From Lachnospiraceae bacterium (GTDB lineage Bacteria > Bacillota > Clostridia > Lachnospirales > Lachnospiraceae), in assembly GCA_910574885.1 (NCBI GenBank), contig CAJTDD010000002.1, forward strand, positions 1 through 64,000: a stretch of 64,000 nucleotides of DNA, read 5' to 3'. Below, in pieces: positions 17,131 to 26,281 of this stretch. The notes beneath the pieces are model-generated. The model ran no database searches and was not told the origin of the DNA. It was given only the letters and a program-made list of their open reading frames with translations. Each line of letters opens with the position of its first letter. The first letter of the stretch is position 1. Both the position numbers and the translations under genes were made by a program.

Positions 17131-17878
17131 CAAGAATGCATTTACTAATGGAATACGGGACGGAATCCCCATTGCACTGGGATACTTTGCGGTTGCATTT
17201 TCACTGGGGATAGTGGCAAAAAAAGCCGGTTTGAATCCCATTCAGGGTTTCCTGTCCAGTCTCTTGAACCATGCCTCCGCAGGAGAGTATGCAGAATTTA
17301 CGGTAATCCTTGCGAACGCGCCTTATTTCGAGATGGCGTTTGTCATTCTGGTCACGAATATACGTTATCTGCTGATGAGCTGCGCATTGAGCCAGAAATT
17401 TGCCACAGACACTTCCCTCCTGCACAGATTCCTAGTGGGGTTCGGGATTACAGACGAAATCTTCGGCATCAGCATCGGAAGGACCGGAAAGCTGAACCCT
17501 TATTATAATTACGGCGCAATGGCAATCGCACTGCCGAGCTGGGCGCTTGGAACAGCTTTGGGGATTGTTGCCGGCAACGTCCTGCCTCCGTCTGTCGTAA
17601 GCGCCCTGAGCGTTGCGCTGTACGGCATGTTTGTGGCAATTATCGTTCCCGCCTCCAAACAGAATAGGATTGTCGGCGGCGTCGTACTTGTAAGCTTTGC
17701 GGTTAGTTATGCCGTATCCAAGATTCCTTTGTTCGATTCTATGTCCGACAGTATGAAGATTAGCCTGCTGACGGTAATCATTGCCGGACTTGCAGCCGTA
17801 TTATTCCCCGTGAAGGATGAGGAAGGGCATACTGCGGCAACAGACCCAGATAAGGAGGCAGTGGAATATGACTCATAA
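17120..17878 (+). CDS. azlC: AzlC family branched-chain amino acid exporter, large subunit
   Basis: 252 residues with seven to eight membrane segments and the AzlC/YgaZ hallmark stretch IRDGIPIALGYFAVAFSLG (about 11-29), followed by GLNPIQGFLSSLLNHASAGEY-like sequence. Together with the small subunit encoded next it exports branched-chain amino acids and analogues such as 4-azaleucine. A ribosome binding site lies inside the end of yfcE. It overlaps azlD by 11 nt, consistent with translational coupling. Confidence 0.9.
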   Translation: MSRSKNAFTNGIRDGIPIALGYFAVAFSLGIVAKKAGLNPIQGFLSSLLNHASAGEYAEFTVILANAPYFEMAFVILVTNIRYLLMSCALSQKFATDTSLLHRFLVGFGITDEIFGISIGRTGKLNPYYNYGAMAIALPSWALGTALGIVAGNVLPPSVVSALSVALYGMFVAIIVPASKQNRIVGGVVLVSFAVSYAVSKIPLFDSMSDSMKISLLTVIIAGLAAVLFPVKDEEGHTAATDPDKEAVEYDS

Positions 17879-18185
17879 TATCTACATTTACATATTGGTC
17901 GCGGCGGCGGTATCCTGCTTCATCCGTGTGCTTCCGCTGACGCTGATACGCGGGAAGATTAAAAACCCGCTGATACGCTCATTCCTCTACTATGTGCCTT
18001 ATGTAACCCTTGCGGTCATGACATTCCCGGCAATCATCACGGCGCCCCAGGTCCCGGCGGCAGGTATCCTTGCGCTGGCTGCGGGAATCATCGCCGCATG
18101 GCGGGGAATCAATATGATGGGAATCGCCGCCATATGCTGTGCCGTCGTATTTGTCTGCGAGGCGGCTTACGCATATCTGATATAG
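17868..18185 (+). CDS. azlD: AzlD family exporter small subunit
   Basis: 105 residues with three or four membrane helices and the AzlD pattern CFIRVLPLTLIRGK near the N-terminus, then IRSFLYYVPYVTLAVMTFP. It forms the two-component exporter with AzlC. ATG 17868 follows AAGGAGG at 7 nt, and the frame overlaps the end of azlC. The gene is convergent with the hemerythrin gene. Confidence 0.9.
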   Translation: MTHNIYIYILVAAAVSCFIRVLPLTLIRGKIKNPLIRSFLYYVPYVTLAVMTFPAIITAPQVPAAGILALAAGIIAAWRGINMMGIAAICCAVVFVCEAAYAYLI

Positions 18186-18200
18186 TGATCAGCGAAACAA

Positions 18201-18232
18201 CAAAAAAAGGATGGGGAATCAATACCCCATCC
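18201..18232 (-). terminator. Terminator of hemerythrin-REC gene
   Basis: GGATGGGG (18209-18216) pairs with CCCCATCC (18225-18232). On the minus strand it is followed by a run of seven T, so it ends transcription of the gene at 18263-20095. Confidence 0.8.
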
Positions 18233-18262
18233 GACTATTCCTCTCCTTCTTCACCGAAAATC

Positions 18263-20095
18263 TCAATCCTTTTTCTTCTCAAAGTAAGCATCGATCTTCT
18301 GCTTGATCTCCTCTGGCTTCAGATATTTCGCGAGATAACCGTCTGGTTTCAATGATATCAGTTTTCTCACTGTCGCCGGATCTGTCCTTCCCGTCAGGAA
18401 GATGACCGGGATTCCGGCAAAGTTCGTCTCGGAACGGATCATCTCCAGGACCTGTTTCCCGTCACAGACTGGCATCTCATAATCCAGCAGCACCAGATCC
18501 GGTCGATCCATGGAAATAGAATGGATTGCAGACATTCCCGACGATGCCATCGCGATCTCATAATCCTCGCACAGCAATTGATTCATTCCCTGCCGGATCG
18601 TCATGGAATCATCTACCACCAGTATCTTCTTCCTCTGCGGTATTTCTCTCTTCTTGAGATATTCTTCGACCTCTTCCATGGCATTCTCCACGCTAATCGG
18701 AGTCGCCGCACCTTTCCCCGACATATGGGGCGCAATGACACAGAAGGCGAAATCCCCTTCTCCTGTAAAGTAAGCATCGATCTTCTGCTTAATCTCCTCT
18801 GGCTTCAGATACTTCGCAAGATACCCGTCCGGTTTCAAAGATACCAGTTTTTTCACCGTCGCCGGATCCGCCCTCCCCGTCAGGAAGATAATCGGGATTT
18901 TGGCAAAGTCCTCCTCAGAACGAATCATCTCCAAAACCTGTTTCCCGTCACAGACCGGCATCTCATAATCCAGAAGAACCAGATCCGGACTATCCAGAGC
19001 AATCGAACGAATCGCCGACATTCCCGACGCCGCCACCGCAATCTCATAATCTTCGCACAGCAACTGCTTCATTCCCTGCCGGATCGTCATGGAATCATCT
19101 ACCACCAATATCTTCTTTCTCTGGGGGATATCCCTCTTCTTGAGATATTCTTCGACCTCCTCCATGGCATTCTCCACGCCGATTGGAGTCACCGCGCCTT
19201 TTTCCAGCATATGGGGTGCAATGACACAGTAGGCAAAATACCCTTCTCCCGTATCGAACAACAGGCTGGCCTGCATCTTCTCCTTCTCAAACACATCCTG
19301 GAACTGCTCATATGTAAGAAGGTTCTCTTCCTTGATCTCGCATCTTTCCGCATCCGGCAGATGCTCCATCACACGTTTTACGAACTGCTGCGCCGTTAAT
19401 CTGGTTGCATTGACCAACATCGTATCCAGCCGGTTCGTCTCGATTCCCATGACCTTTCCGACAGTGTTGATCAGCAGCTTTTCCTCAAATGCCAGAAAAA
19501 TCTCGCTATTTTCCTCCTCCTGCTCCATACCATAGACCAGGCGGCAATATATTCCTCTCCCAAACTTCTCTCCGCTGTAACCGTCACTGAGTACGCGGGA
19601 CTCCAGCCGGAACATATCATAAACCAATTGGACGATTACCTTCTTCATCGCCTCAAGCTCTTCCTCCGGCAGAAGATTCTCCCACTTGCTTACCCCTTCT
19701 CCCGTAATCGCACGGTCCTCTGTCAAAGTATGCCCGATCAGCCACCCGACGCAGACACCTAAAAAATGGTCCACTGCATTTTCTGAATAATTCGTCTGTT
19801 CCAGCTCCGCCTCAAGGGCAGGCAGCATCTTTTTCTGGAATCCTTCGTGCTGATGCCTGTGCGCGGCAAGTCCTTCGTACCCGACCGACATCATATACTT
19901 CTCCTCTTCTAAAAAATGCTTCACCGCATGGTCTTTGAAATACTTGATTCCTTCCTGGCACGCCCACTGGCTCTTCTTCTCCTCTTTCCCAAATGCAAAT
20001 AGCTTGTTAATAATTTTGAACAGCCTCTGATGCTCCTTGTCAATAACGTCTACTCCGATATTGTACTCTTCTTTCCATACTAATTGATTCTCCAT
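18263..20095 (-). CDS. Hemerythrin - CheX-like - REC - REC signalling protein
   Basis: 610 residues. Residues 1-130 are a bacteriohemerythrin with all seven di-iron ligands: His22, His56, His60, Glu64, His79, His83, His122 and Asp127 (the last two in GHTLTED). Residues about 165-310 resemble a CheX-type phosphatase domain. Then come two response-regulator receiver domains, each with VVDDS, LLDYEMP (phosphoacceptor Asp) and FLTGR, both ending in KYLKPEEIKQKIDAYF. No DNA-binding or enzymatic output domain follows. The architecture suggests an oxygen- or redox-sensing phosphorelay partner, perhaps in chemotaxis-like signalling. The second receiver with its linker is a near copy of the first (see the repeat entry). 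Confidence 0.85.
   Translation of the reverse strand: MENQLVWKEEYNIGVDVIDKEHQRLFKIINKLFAFGKEEKKSQWACQEGIKYFKDHAVKHFLEEEKYMMSVGYEGLAAHRHQHEGFQKKMLPALEAELEQTNYSENAVDHFLGVCVGWLIGHTLTEDRAITGEGVSKWENLLPEEELEAMKKVIVQLVYDMFRLESRVLSDGYSGEKFGRGIYCRLVYGMEQEEENSEIFLAFEEKLLINTVGKVMGIETNRLDTMLVNATRLTAQQFVKRVMEHLPDAERCEIKEENLLTYEQFQDVFEKEKMQASLLFDTGEGYFAYCVIAPHMLEKGAVTPIGVENAMEEVEEYLKKRDIPQRKKILVVDDSMTIRQGMKQLLCEDYEIAVAASGMSAIRSIALDSPDLVLLDYEMPVCDGKQVLEMIRSEEDFAKIPIIFLTGRADPATVKKLVSLKPDGYLAKYLKPEEIKQKIDAYFTGEGDFAFCVIAPHMSGKGAATPISVENAMEEVEEYLKKREIPQRKKILVVDDSMTIRQGMNQLLCEDYEIAMASSGMSAIHSISMDRPDLVLLDYEMPVCDGKQVLEMIRSETNFAGIPVIFLTGRTDPATVRKLISLKPDGYLAKYLKPEEIKQKIDAYFEKKKD
18281..19249 (-). repeat. 486-bp in-frame tandem duplication inside the gene
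   Basis: Bases 18767-19249 and 18281-18763 encode nearly the same 161 residues (GEGxFAxCVIAPHM, linker, full receiver, QKIDAYF). The period is exactly 486 bp, that is 162 codons. The copies are also very similar at DNA level. The unit begins inside the CheX-like domain, so the second copy carries a useless fragment of that domain as linker, which fits an unequal-recombination event rather than domain fusion. Confidence 0.9.
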
Positions 20096-20340
20096 ATGAA
20101 ACCCACCTCTTCCACAGACCGCGTCCTATTTCCTGTGGAATTTCACTCCTTTCCTGAATTTACAGAAACTTCTGCTAATCATAATTATTCATATAAAGCA
20201 GTAAATTTTGAAAAATACCATCTTCGCAGACAGCCTTCCCTGTCTGTCAATATTTACTATACTACGTATAGTAAAAAATAGCAATCTGTAAGATTATAAC
20301 AACGGATTTAACGGAAAGATTTACGGATTCCATTTATAAC
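20096..20340. other. Intergenic region upstream of hemerythrin gene
   Basis: No gene. It holds two palindromes: CAGACAG/CTGTCTG (20227-20233 and 20240-20246) and TTTACTATAC/GTATAGTAAA (20253-20262 and 20266-20275). Both lie 130-180 nt upstream of the hemerythrin-REC start and could be operators or leader hairpins. No certain promoter was identified. Confidence 0.4.
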
Positions 20341-20385
20341 AAAAGGAGCTGCCAGAAAATACTACCTCTTCTGACAACTCCTTTT
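20341..20385 (-). terminator. Terminator of pfkA
   Basis: AAAAGGAGCTGCCAGA (20341-20356) pairs with TCTGACAACTCCTTTT (20370-20385) allowing G-U pairs; on the minus strand the stem ends in TTTTGTTAT. Confidence 0.7.
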
Positions 20386-20405
20386 CACTCTCTAAAATAC
20401 GCCTG

Positions 20406-21380
20406 CTACAGCGCCAAATCCTTCGCGATCTCATACTGATAGACCGGAATGCCCTTCTGCATGCCAAGCGCCTCATTAATATCAAAGTCCACATACTGTC
20501 CATGCTTATATCCCACAACTCGGTTCGTCTTCCCTTCAATCAGAAGGTTCACTGCCATCGCACCCATGATAGATGCATAGACCCTGTCCTTACAGGTCGG
20601 GCTTCCTCCACGCTGCATGTGGCCGATAATCGTCGCACGGGTCTCCATGCCGGTAGCTTCCTCAATACGCTCCGCCATCTCAATAGAACCGCCGATACCT
20701 TCCGCATTGATGATGATATAATTCTTCTTGCCGCGCTTCCTGCACTCCTGAATGTCGGCCACAATCGCACTCTCATCGTAACCATGCTCTTCCGGCAGCA
20801 GGATACGCTCCGCACCGTTGGCAATTCCGCACCACAGAGCCAGATAGCCTGCATCCCTTCCCATTACCTCAATGATGGAACATCTCTCATGGGAAGTAGA
20901 CGTATCACGTACCTTATCAATCGCTTCCATCGCCGTGTTCACAGCCGTATCGAACCCAATCGTATACTCCGTACAGGCAATGTCAAGGTCAATCGTCCCC
21001 GGGACACCAATCGTGTTGATTCCAAGATTCGCCAACGCCTGGGCGCCCGCAAAGGAACCGTCTCCGCCGATTACCACCAGCCCGTCCACACCGTACTTCT
21101 TCAGGATTGCAGCCGCCCTCTGCTGCCCTTCCTCCGTGCGCATCTCTTCACACCGCGCCGTCTGAAGAATCGTACCTCCGCGCTGGATCGTATCGGAAAC
21201 ATCCCGCGCAGACAAATCAATGATTTCTTCATCCAACAATCCCTGATAACCCTTCCTGATTCCTCTGACTCTCAGACCCTTGCCAAGTCCCGTACGAACA
21301 ACGGCACGGATTGCCGCATTCATTCCTGGCGCATCGCCTCCACTGGTTAATACTCCGATTGTACGAATTACTTTTGCCAT
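20406..21380 (-). CDS. pfkA: 6-phosphofructokinase
   Basis: 324 residues, the standard size for bacterial ATP-dependent PfkA. Key sites are GVLTSGGDAPGMNAA (9-23), VVIGGDGSFAGA (about 102-113, ATP/Mg site), PGTIDLDI (about 127-134, catalytic Asp retained; Asn replaced by Leu as in related clostridial enzymes), EVMGRDAGYLALW and GHMQRGGSPTCKDR. It catalyses fructose 6-phosphate to fructose 1,6-bisphosphate in glycolysis. It lies 115 nt downstream of dnaE on the same strand; a pairing of dnaE and pfkA is common in Clostridia. Confidence 0.95.
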   Translation of the reverse strand: MAKVIRTIGVLTSGGDAPGMNAAIRAVVRTGLGKGLRVRGIRKGYQGLLDEEIIDLSARDVSDTIQRGGTILQTARCEEMRTEEGQQRAAAILKKYGVDGLVVIGGDGSFAGAQALANLGINTIGVPGTIDLDIACTEYTIGFDTAVNTAMEAIDKVRDTSTSHERCSIIEVMGRDAGYLALWCGIANGAERILLPEEHGYDESAIVADIQECRKRGKKNYIIINAEGIGGSIEMAERIEEATGMETRATIIGHMQRGGSPTCKDRVYASIMGAMAVNLLIEGKTNRVVGYKHGQYVDFDINEALGMQKGIPVYQYEIAKDLAL

Positions 21381-21495
21381 AAATCATTCCTCCATGTGTA
21401 GTCATTTCATGTTGAGCATCCATGATCCCAGCGCAAAATGACATTCCACCGGAATCATTTTCTATCTGTCTCTCTCGCCCCTCATTGTACATTAT

Positions 21496-24400
21496 TTAAC
21501 AAAGGTTTTCAATGGGTTTTTCTATTACTTTTACACAAGATTCTCCCAGATAATTCGTCAATTTGTTCAGCAGCAGCTTATCTGCATTGACGCTTCTGTT
21601 TGCAGCCAGACGCTTCACCGCCTTCTCCTTCTTACAGTAAATCACCACCATATCCTGCCCGTCCGAATCACCAAGCAGCTCGAAAAGCTTGCGTTCCCCC
21701 GCAAGATAGGACTCCTTGTCGGCATACTGAAGCCAGAGTTCCCGCTTCGTCTGCCCGAAGGGGATTACCTTCTCACAGATAAGCTTACTCGCCGCCTCGT
21801 CCTCCTCCGACACCCTTCCCCGGATGAAGACCTTTTCATCTTCATTCAAGTACTGCTGGTTCTTCTCAAAATCCCGGGGAAATACCACTACCTCCACGGC
21901 TCCCGCCAAATCTTCAAGGGTAACAAACGCCATCACCTTATTCTGCTTCGTGTACTTAATGGTCTTGGACGTAATCATGCCGCCGATGACCTCCCTTGCC
22001 CCATCGTGTACCTTCGTCCGCCCCGTCTCCTCGTCAATCTGGAAATCCAGCGTAGTCTTGGAAATGTTCTTCCTCCATTTCTCCTCGTATTCCTCCATGG
22101 GATGCCCGCTTAAATAGAACCCAAGCACTTCTTTCTCAAATGCAAATTTCGTCTCCTTCTCATACTCTCCCACATCCGGCAGCGGCACATCGAATTCGGC
22201 TTTCTGGTCCTCTCCCACCATATCGAACAGCGACATCTGCCCGTCCATGGAATTCTTCCGTTCCTGATTCACCTGGTCCATAATCTGCACATAGATGACC
22301 ATGTACTGCTTCCTGGTCCCTCCTAAGCTGTCGAATGTCCCTGACTTAATAAAGTTCTCTATCGTCCGCTTGTTAATATCCTTCCCCGCCATCCGCTCAA
22401 TAAAATCCTTCAGATTACGGAAATGTCCTCTCGCCTTTCGCTCTTCAATGACCGCGGAAATCACAGGCCGCCCGATACTCTTGATTGCAGTAAGCGCATA
22501 CCGAATATTTCCTCCATCCACCGAGAAATTCCCCTCGCCCTTATTGATGTCCGGCGACAGGATCTCAATCCCCATCTGGCGGCAGGTGTAAATATACTCC
22601 GCTACCTTACTGGGCGCATCAATCACGGATGTCATGAGCGCCGCCATGAACTCTACAGGATAGTAATATTTCAGCCACGCCGTCTGGTAAGCCACTACGG
22701 CATAAGCCGCCGCATGAGACTTGTTGAACGCATACTTGGCAAAATCAATCATTTCATCGTAAATCTTATTCGCCGTCTTCTCGTCAATCCCGTTAGTAAT
22801 GCACCCCGGGACCCCTTCATCCGCATTTCCATAGACGAAGCTCTGGCGTTCCTTCTGCATCACGTCCCCCTTCTTCTTGGACATTGCGCGGCGCAGAAGG
22901 TCACTCCGCCCAAGAGTATACCCCGCCAAATCACGCACAATCTGCATGACCTGTTCCTGATACACGATACAGCCGTAGGTAGGGGCCAGGATTGGCTCTA
23001 ACTGCGGACAGTCGTAGGTAATCGTCTCCGGATGATCCTTCCCCCGGATATATTGGGGAATGAAATCCATCGGACCGGGACGGTACAGGGAAATTCCTGC
23101 AATGACATCCTCCAGGTTCTGTGGCTTTAGCTCCTTCATAAAGCTCTTCATCCCGCCGCTCTCCAACTGGAATATACCGTCCGTACGTCCCGTCCCGATA
23201 GAGCCAAGCACCTTCTTGTCGTCATAGTCAATCTTCTCCAAGTCAACCGCCGCACCGCTGCTCTCCCCAGCAAGCCTTGCGGCGTCCTGAATCACCGTCA
23301 ACGTCCTAAGCCCAAGGAAATCCATTTTTAAAAGCCCCAGCTCTTCTAACGTTGTCATGGTAAATTGGGTCGTAATCGAACCGTCAGACCCAAGGGACAG
23401 CGGCACATACTCATCAATGGACTTCTGACTGATTACTACGCCTGCCGCATGCATGGAAGTATGCCTTGGAAGGCCTTCCAGCCGCTTGGACATATCGATC
23501 AGCTCATGGACCTGTTCATCCTCCTGATACAGCTTCCGCAAATCCGGATTCATCTCTAAAGCCCGGTTCAGTGTGATATTGACTCCCGGCTCCCTCGGTA
23601 TCATCTTCGCGATTCCGTCCACAAACGCATAGGGCAGATCCATAACACGCCCCACGTCCCGCACCACGCCCTTCGCCGCCATCGTACCAAAGGTGACAAT
23701 CTGTACGACCCGGTCGGTGCCGTACTTTTCCACCACATAATCAATAACCTCCTGCCGCCGCTCGAAGCAGAAATCTACGTCAATATCCGGCATGGACACA
23801 CGCTCCGGGTTCAGGAAACGCTCGAACAGGAGCTGATACCGGATGGGATCGATACTGGTGATCTCAAGGCAGTACGCCACAATACTTCCGGCGGCAGAAC
23901 CACGCCCAGGTCCCACCATGATATCATGGTCCTTTGCATATTTGATAAAATCCCATACAATCAGGAAATAGTCCACGTAACCCATGGACTTGATGACGGA
24001 CAGTTCATATTCCAGCCGTTCCTTGAGCTCATCCCCGCCTTCCGGATAACGTTTTTTCATTCCTTCTTGGCACAGATAGTTCAGGTACTCCCAGGATGTG
24101 AATCCCTCCGGCACATCGTATTTCGGCAGTTTCGTTACGCCGAATTCAATCTCCACATGGCAGCGGTCGGCTATCTTCTGAGTGTTCTCAAGGGCTTCCT
24201 GTGCATAAGGGAACAACTCCTTCATCTCTTCCTCTGACTTAATGTAATACTGCCCGCCCTCATAGCGCATCCGGTTCTCATCGGAGAGCTTCTTCCCTGT
24301 CTGGATGCACAAAAGCATGTCGTGAGGCTTCTCATCTTCTGCATAGGTATAGTGGATATCGTTGGTCGCCACCAAATCAATCCCTGTCTCCTTGGACATC

Positions 24401-24978
24401 CTAAGAAGGGACTGGTTCACAAGCTTCTGCTCCTGCAGCCCGTGATCCTGTAATTCCAAAAAGAAATTCCCCTTCCCGAAAATTTCCTGATACCGGTAAG
24501 CCGCCTTCTTTCCCTCGTCATACATGCCCCGCAGGATATTTTTCTGAACCTCCCCTGCAAGGCAGGCGCTCAGGGCGATGATTCCCTTGTGGAACTCTTT
24601 CAATACTTCCATGTCCACACGGGGCTTATAGTAGTACCCTTCCGTAAATCCTCGGGAAACGATTTTCATCAGGTTATGGTAGCCTTCGTCATTTTCCGCA
24701 AGCAAGACCAGATGGTAGTAACGGTCGTCGCCGTTACCTAAGGCCTCCTTGTCGAAACGGGAACCCGGAGCTACATAGACCTCGCACCCAAGGATAGGCT
24801 TGATTCCCGCCGCCCGCGCCGCCCGGTAGAAGTCGATTACCCCGAACATGACGCCATGGTCCGTGATTGCCACACTGTCCATCCCCAGCTCCTTCACACG
24901 GGCTACGCATTCTTTTATCTTATTTGAACCGTCCAACAGGCTGTACTCCGTGTGGACGTGAAGATGTGCAAAACTCAT
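21496..24978 (-). CDS. dnaE: DNA polymerase III alpha subunit (DnaE)
   Basis: 1160 residues, typical of DnaE1. The N-terminal PHP domain starts AHLHVHTEYSLLDGS; the polymerase core has GPGRGSAAGS (about 355) and PDIDVDFCFERR (about 395-406) with catalytic Asp residues, followed by FNKSHAAAYA, a helix-hairpin-helix region (KDINKRTIENFIKSG) and a C-terminal OB fold (ITSKTIKYTKQNKVMAFVTLEDL). Chromosomal replicase or primer-extension polymerase, depending on the presence of PolC elsewhere. The ATG has GGAGAAAA upstream. It lies between the HPr-like gene and pfkA. Confidence 0.97.
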   Translation of the reverse strand: MSFAHLHVHTEYSLLDGSNKIKECVARVKELGMDSVAITDHGVMFGVIDFYRAARAAGIKPILGCEVYVAPGSRFDKEALGNGDDRYYHLVLLAENDEGYHNLMKIVSRGFTEGYYYKPRVDMEVLKEFHKGIIALSACLAGEVQKNILRGMYDEGKKAAYRYQEIFGKGNFFLELQDHGLQEQKLVNQSLLRMSKETGIDLVATNDIHYTYAEDEKPHDMLLCIQTGKKLSDENRMRYEGGQYYIKSEEEMKELFPYAQEALENTQKIADRCHVEIEFGVTKLPKYDVPEGFTSWEYLNYLCQEGMKKRYPEGGDELKERLEYELSVIKSMGYVDYFLIVWDFIKYAKDHDIMVGPGRGSAAGSIVAYCLEITSIDPIRYQLLFERFLNPERVSMPDIDVDFCFERRQEVIDYVVEKYGTDRVVQIVTFGTMAAKGVVRDVGRVMDLPYAFVDGIAKMIPREPGVNITLNRALEMNPDLRKLYQEDEQVHELIDMSKRLEGLPRHTSMHAAGVVISQKSIDEYVPLSLGSDGSITTQFTMTTLEELGLLKMDFLGLRTLTVIQDAARLAGESSGAAVDLEKIDYDDKKVLGSIGTGRTDGIFQLESGGMKSFMKELKPQNLEDVIAGISLYRPGPMDFIPQYIRGKDHPETITYDCPQLEPILAPTYGCIVYQEQVMQIVRDLAGYTLGRSDLLRRAMSKKKGDVMQKERQSFVYGNADEGVPGCITNGIDEKTANKIYDEMIDFAKYAFNKSHAAAYAVVAYQTAWLKYYYPVEFMAALMTSVIDAPSKVAEYIYTCRQMGIEILSPDINKGEGNFSVDGGNIRYALTAIKSIGRPVISAVIEERKARGHFRNLKDFIERMAGKDINKRTIENFIKSGTFDSLGGTRKQYMVIYVQIMDQVNQERKNSMDGQMSLFDMVGEDQKAEFDVPLPDVGEYEKETKFAFEKEVLGFYLSGHPMEEYEEKWRKNISKTTLDFQIDEETGRTKVHDGAREVIGGMITSKTIKYTKQNKVMAFVTLEDLAGAVEVVVFPRDFEKNQQYLNEDEKVFIRGRVSEEDEAASKLICEKVIPFGQTKRELWLQYADKESYLAGERKLFELLGDSDGQDMVVIYCKKEKAVKRLAANRSVNADKLLLNKLTNYLGESCVKVIEKPIENLC

Positions 24979-25023
24979 ATTTTCTCCTTTTTGTGTAAAT
25001 ACATACGAAGTTTCCTACTATGA

Positions 25024-25057
25024 TAAAAAAGGCGCCCCCAGCCTTCCGGGAACACCT
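25024..25057 (-). terminator. Terminator between HPr-like gene and dnaE
   Basis: AGGCGCCCCC (25030-25039) pairs with GGGAACACCT (25048-25057) with three G-U pairs; followed on the minus strand by six T. It separates the HPr-like gene from dnaE. Confidence 0.75.
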
Positions 25058-25086
25058 CTTTCATGTATCTGCCGCTGATTACCTGC

Positions 25087-25323
25087 CTACTCGCCGTCCA
25101 CCATGAACTTCACCAGCTTGTCTATATCTTTCTTCTCATATGCAATAATCTCCAGCTCCGGGATCTCACCGTTAGAGAAAATATTCGCCATAGATACATA
25201 CTGGGACAGCTTCGACTTCAAATTCAGCCTGTCGCCCTCTCCCGTCACTAATTCTACTTTTCCTGAGCAATCGTCAATTACAGAAAAAAATTTGTCAATG
25301 TTCGTAATGTTCTGCACTTTCAT
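25087..25323 (-). CDS. HPr/Crh-like small protein without the catalytic His
   Basis: 78 residues, the size of HPr. The second half fits the HPr fold (RLNLKSKLSQYVSMAN, then ELEIIAYEKKDIDKLVKFM), and a Ser sits in the position of regulatory Ser46 (LKS). The region around the PTS phosphorylation site contains no His, so it cannot carry phosphate in the sugar PTS. It may act like Crh, as a regulatory partner of CcpA/HPr kinase, or may have another role. This is inference. A terminator follows directly; the start has AAGGAG upstream. Confidence 0.7.
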   Translation of the reverse strand: MKVQNITNIDKFFSVIDDCSGKVELVTGEGDRLNLKSKLSQYVSMANIFSNGEIPELEIIAYEKKDIDKLVKFMVDGE

Positions 25324-25383
25324 GATTCCAAAAGCTCCTTTCTGATTTCCTTATCTTACCTTCGTCGTCTTTCCTATTATACC

Positions 25384-26223
25384 CTATCTCTTGCGAATTT
25401 CAATAGATTTTTCACAAATTTCTATCCTGCCTTCCTTCAAGAGCCGCCCCACGGCGCGCTTAAACGCATTCTTGCTCATGTCAAATTCCTCCTTGATCCG
25501 TTCCGGTTCTGCCTTATCCGTAAACGGCAGCCGGCCTCCGGATTCTTCCAGCCGCTCCATAATCGCCTGCGCATCCACGTCCATCTGAAGGAACGCCTTC
25601 TCCCTCACGGCGAGATCCATTTTCCCGTCCTCCTTGACCCTTGTGACCCGCGCATGGATACGGTCGCCCACTTTCAGGTCGCCGTACACCTCCTTTTTGG
25701 GAATCAATGCGGAATAACAGTCATCCACAGCGACAAATACCCCGAAATTATCACTGGTATCATATATGATTCCTTCCACCTGGTCGTCCTTCTGATAGGG
25801 GGAATCCAGACGCAGCCGCTCATAGACCTTCATCGTCGCACAAAGCCTTCCTGACTTGTCCACATACAAAGCCACCAGCGCCTCGTCCCCCTTCCTGACC
25901 TTCGCCGTCTGCTCCCGGAATGGAAGCAGCAAATCCTTCTCAAGCCCCCAGTCCAGAAAAGCCCCGATCCGTCCCACATCCACGACTTTCAGCGCCGCCA
26001 GCTCCCCGAGGGTGATCTTAGGCTCGTTCGTGGTGGCTATCAGCCTGTCCGAAGAGTCTTTGTACAAGAACACCTCCACCGGATCGCCTGCTTCTAACCC
26101 CCGCGGGACCTGTTTTTTAGGAAGCAGCACCTTCTCCTGGCTGTTGCCGAGATAAACGCCGAACTCCACTTCTTTTACAATCATCAACCTTACTTTCTTT
26201 CCCAAATTCTCCGATAATGACAT
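25384..26223 (-). CDS. cvfB: S1-domain RNA-binding protein CvfB/YitL family
   Basis: 279 residues with three consecutive S1/OB-like domains (for example GDPVEVFLYKDSSDRLIATT, then VGRIGAFLDWGLEKDLLLPF, then YDTSDNFGVFVAVDDCYSALIP) and a C-terminal winged helix (FDMSKNAFKRAVGRLLKEGRIEI). The family binds RNA; in Staphylococcus aureus CvfB influences virulence gene expression. Cytoplasmic. It is followed on the same strand by the HPr-like gene after 60 nt. Confidence 0.9.
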   Translation of the reverse strand: MSLSENLGKKVRLMIVKEVEFGVYLGNSQEKVLLPKKQVPRGLEAGDPVEVFLYKDSSDRLIATTNEPKITLGELAALKVVDVGRIGAFLDWGLEKDLLLPFREQTAKVRKGDEALVALYVDKSGRLCATMKVYERLRLDSPYQKDDQVEGIIYDTSDNFGVFVAVDDCYSALIPKKEVYGDLKVGDRIHARVTRVKEDGKMDLAVREKAFLQMDVDAQAIMERLEESGGRLPFTDKAEPERIKEEFDMSKNAFKRAVGRLLKEGRIEICEKSIEIRKR

Positions 26224-26281
26224 CTGTATTTCCCTCTCCTTTGTGTTACGTGTACTTGTATCTTAAACTCACATTTCTCCA

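Noticed and set aside
18521-19399. 292-codon plus-strand ORF
   Set aside because: Antisense to the hemerythrin-REC gene; its internal repeat is only the shadow of the receiver duplication.
20950-21010. Loss-of-function change in PfkA (PGTIDLDI in place of PGTIDNDI)
   Set aside because: Both catalytic-site Asp residues are kept and the same variant is typical of clostridial enzymes, as far as I recall; all other motifs are intact.
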